From: Rhizobiales bacterium CCH3-A5
GTDB lineage: Bacteria > Pseudomonadota > Alphaproteobacteria > Rhizobiales > Beijerinckiaceae
DNA length: 64,000 bases
NCBI GenBank assembly: GCA_001556025.1
Contig: LSIB01000181.1
Span: 62,001-126,000 of the forward strand
Direction: 5' to 3'
The translations under genes were made by a program, and so were the position numbers. The stretch's first letter is position 1. The number at the start of each line of letters is the position of its first letter. A model generated the notes under the pieces. That model did no database searches. It saw only the letters and a program-made list of their open reading frames with translations, and was not told where the DNA came from. Shown in pieces: positions 63,893-64,000 of the stretch.

Positions 63893-64000
63893 TCACGCCA
63901 GCGCGCGTTCGGCGATGTCGGCGACATCGCGGGAGAGGTTTGGCGTCTGGGCCACCATCGCGAGCGCGTTTTCCGCAAGGCTGCGCCGCGCCGGCTCCAG
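63893..64000 (-). CDS. pepN: C-terminal end of a protein, probably aminopeptidase N
   Basis: The last 35 codons and stop of a gene entering from the right edge. The visible residues (LEPARRSLAENALAMVAQTP, then NLSRDVADIAERALA) match the usual end of M1-family PepN (pattern LEPKRR ... LSRDV ... I ... AL). About 230 non-coding bases separate it from the kinase start. Only the tail is seen, so the assignment is provisional. Confidence 0.65.
   Translation of the reverse strand: MEPARRSLAENALAMVAQTPNLSRDVADIAERALA

Noticed and set aside
1..64000. CRISPR arrays, tRNA/rRNA genes, transposases, THI-box or cobalamin riboswitches
   Set aside because: Looked for near likely sites (intergenic gaps, upstream of thiD, mutA, the PLP enzyme gene and the GTA cluster) and found no repeat array, cloverleaf or conserved riboswitch core.

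Overview
The window is a single G+C-rich stretch of chromosome. Gene content and order point to an alphaproteobacterium of the order Hyphomicrobiales/Rhizobiales, with a Bosea-like gut feeling that is inference only. Supporting signs are a gene transfer agent (GTA) structural cluster, the order two-component pair - cytochrome c maturation (cycHJKL type) - Deg protease - second two-component pair - glnE known from rhizobia, a fused malic enzyme-phosphotransacetylase, and MeaB with a split methylmalonyl-CoA mutase. No rRNA, tRNA, CRISPR array or insertion sequence was seen.

Layout. 1-6.7 kb: start of a peptide-type binding protein, a BLUF blue-light sensor, malic enzyme, then a tightly coupled three-gene unit of MoxR-like ATPase, Zn-protease/VWA protein and an LCCL-like domain protein, and a stand-alone Lrp effector domain. 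6.7-17.2 kb: alpha/beta hydrolase, asparaginase, Tat-exported beta-helix protein, pyroglutamyl peptidase, MeaB, two tandem DUF900-type lipoprotein hydrolases, and an Lrp regulator divergent from a PLP sulfur-amino-acid enzyme. 17.3-21.3 kb: polyamine-type ABC transporter potFGHI with overlapping genes. 21.7-27.1 kb: methylmalonyl-CoA mutase subunits with thiD and a membrane protein between them. 27.3-31.4 kb: HerA-like ATPase, M20 peptidase and LOG-family enzyme.

31.5-48.0 kb: an A+T-rich MltR-like gene, a good sigma70-type promoter and leader hairpin, then a near-complete GTA cluster (g1 to g15 order: terminase, portal, protease, capsid, connectors, tail, peptidase, host-contact protein). 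Two features stand out. The capsid gene carries an in-frame TAG stop in the middle of an otherwise clean frame. Two exported S1-family (chymotrypsin-like) proteases lie in antisense orientation between capsid and g6. There is no integrase, replication or lysis gene in the window, so this is a GTA-type cluster and not an ordinary prophage.

48.1-64 kb: small exported protein, FeuP/FeuQ-like two-component pair, ccmI-ccmE-ccmF-ccmH, single-PDZ Deg protease with a strong terminator, second two-component pair, glnE, a PAS sensor kinase whose end overlaps glnE by 240 bases in the opposite direction, and the last codons of pepN.

The strongest leads for something new are the MoxR/Zn-protease-VWA/LCCL unit and the disrupted, protease-carrying GTA cluster.
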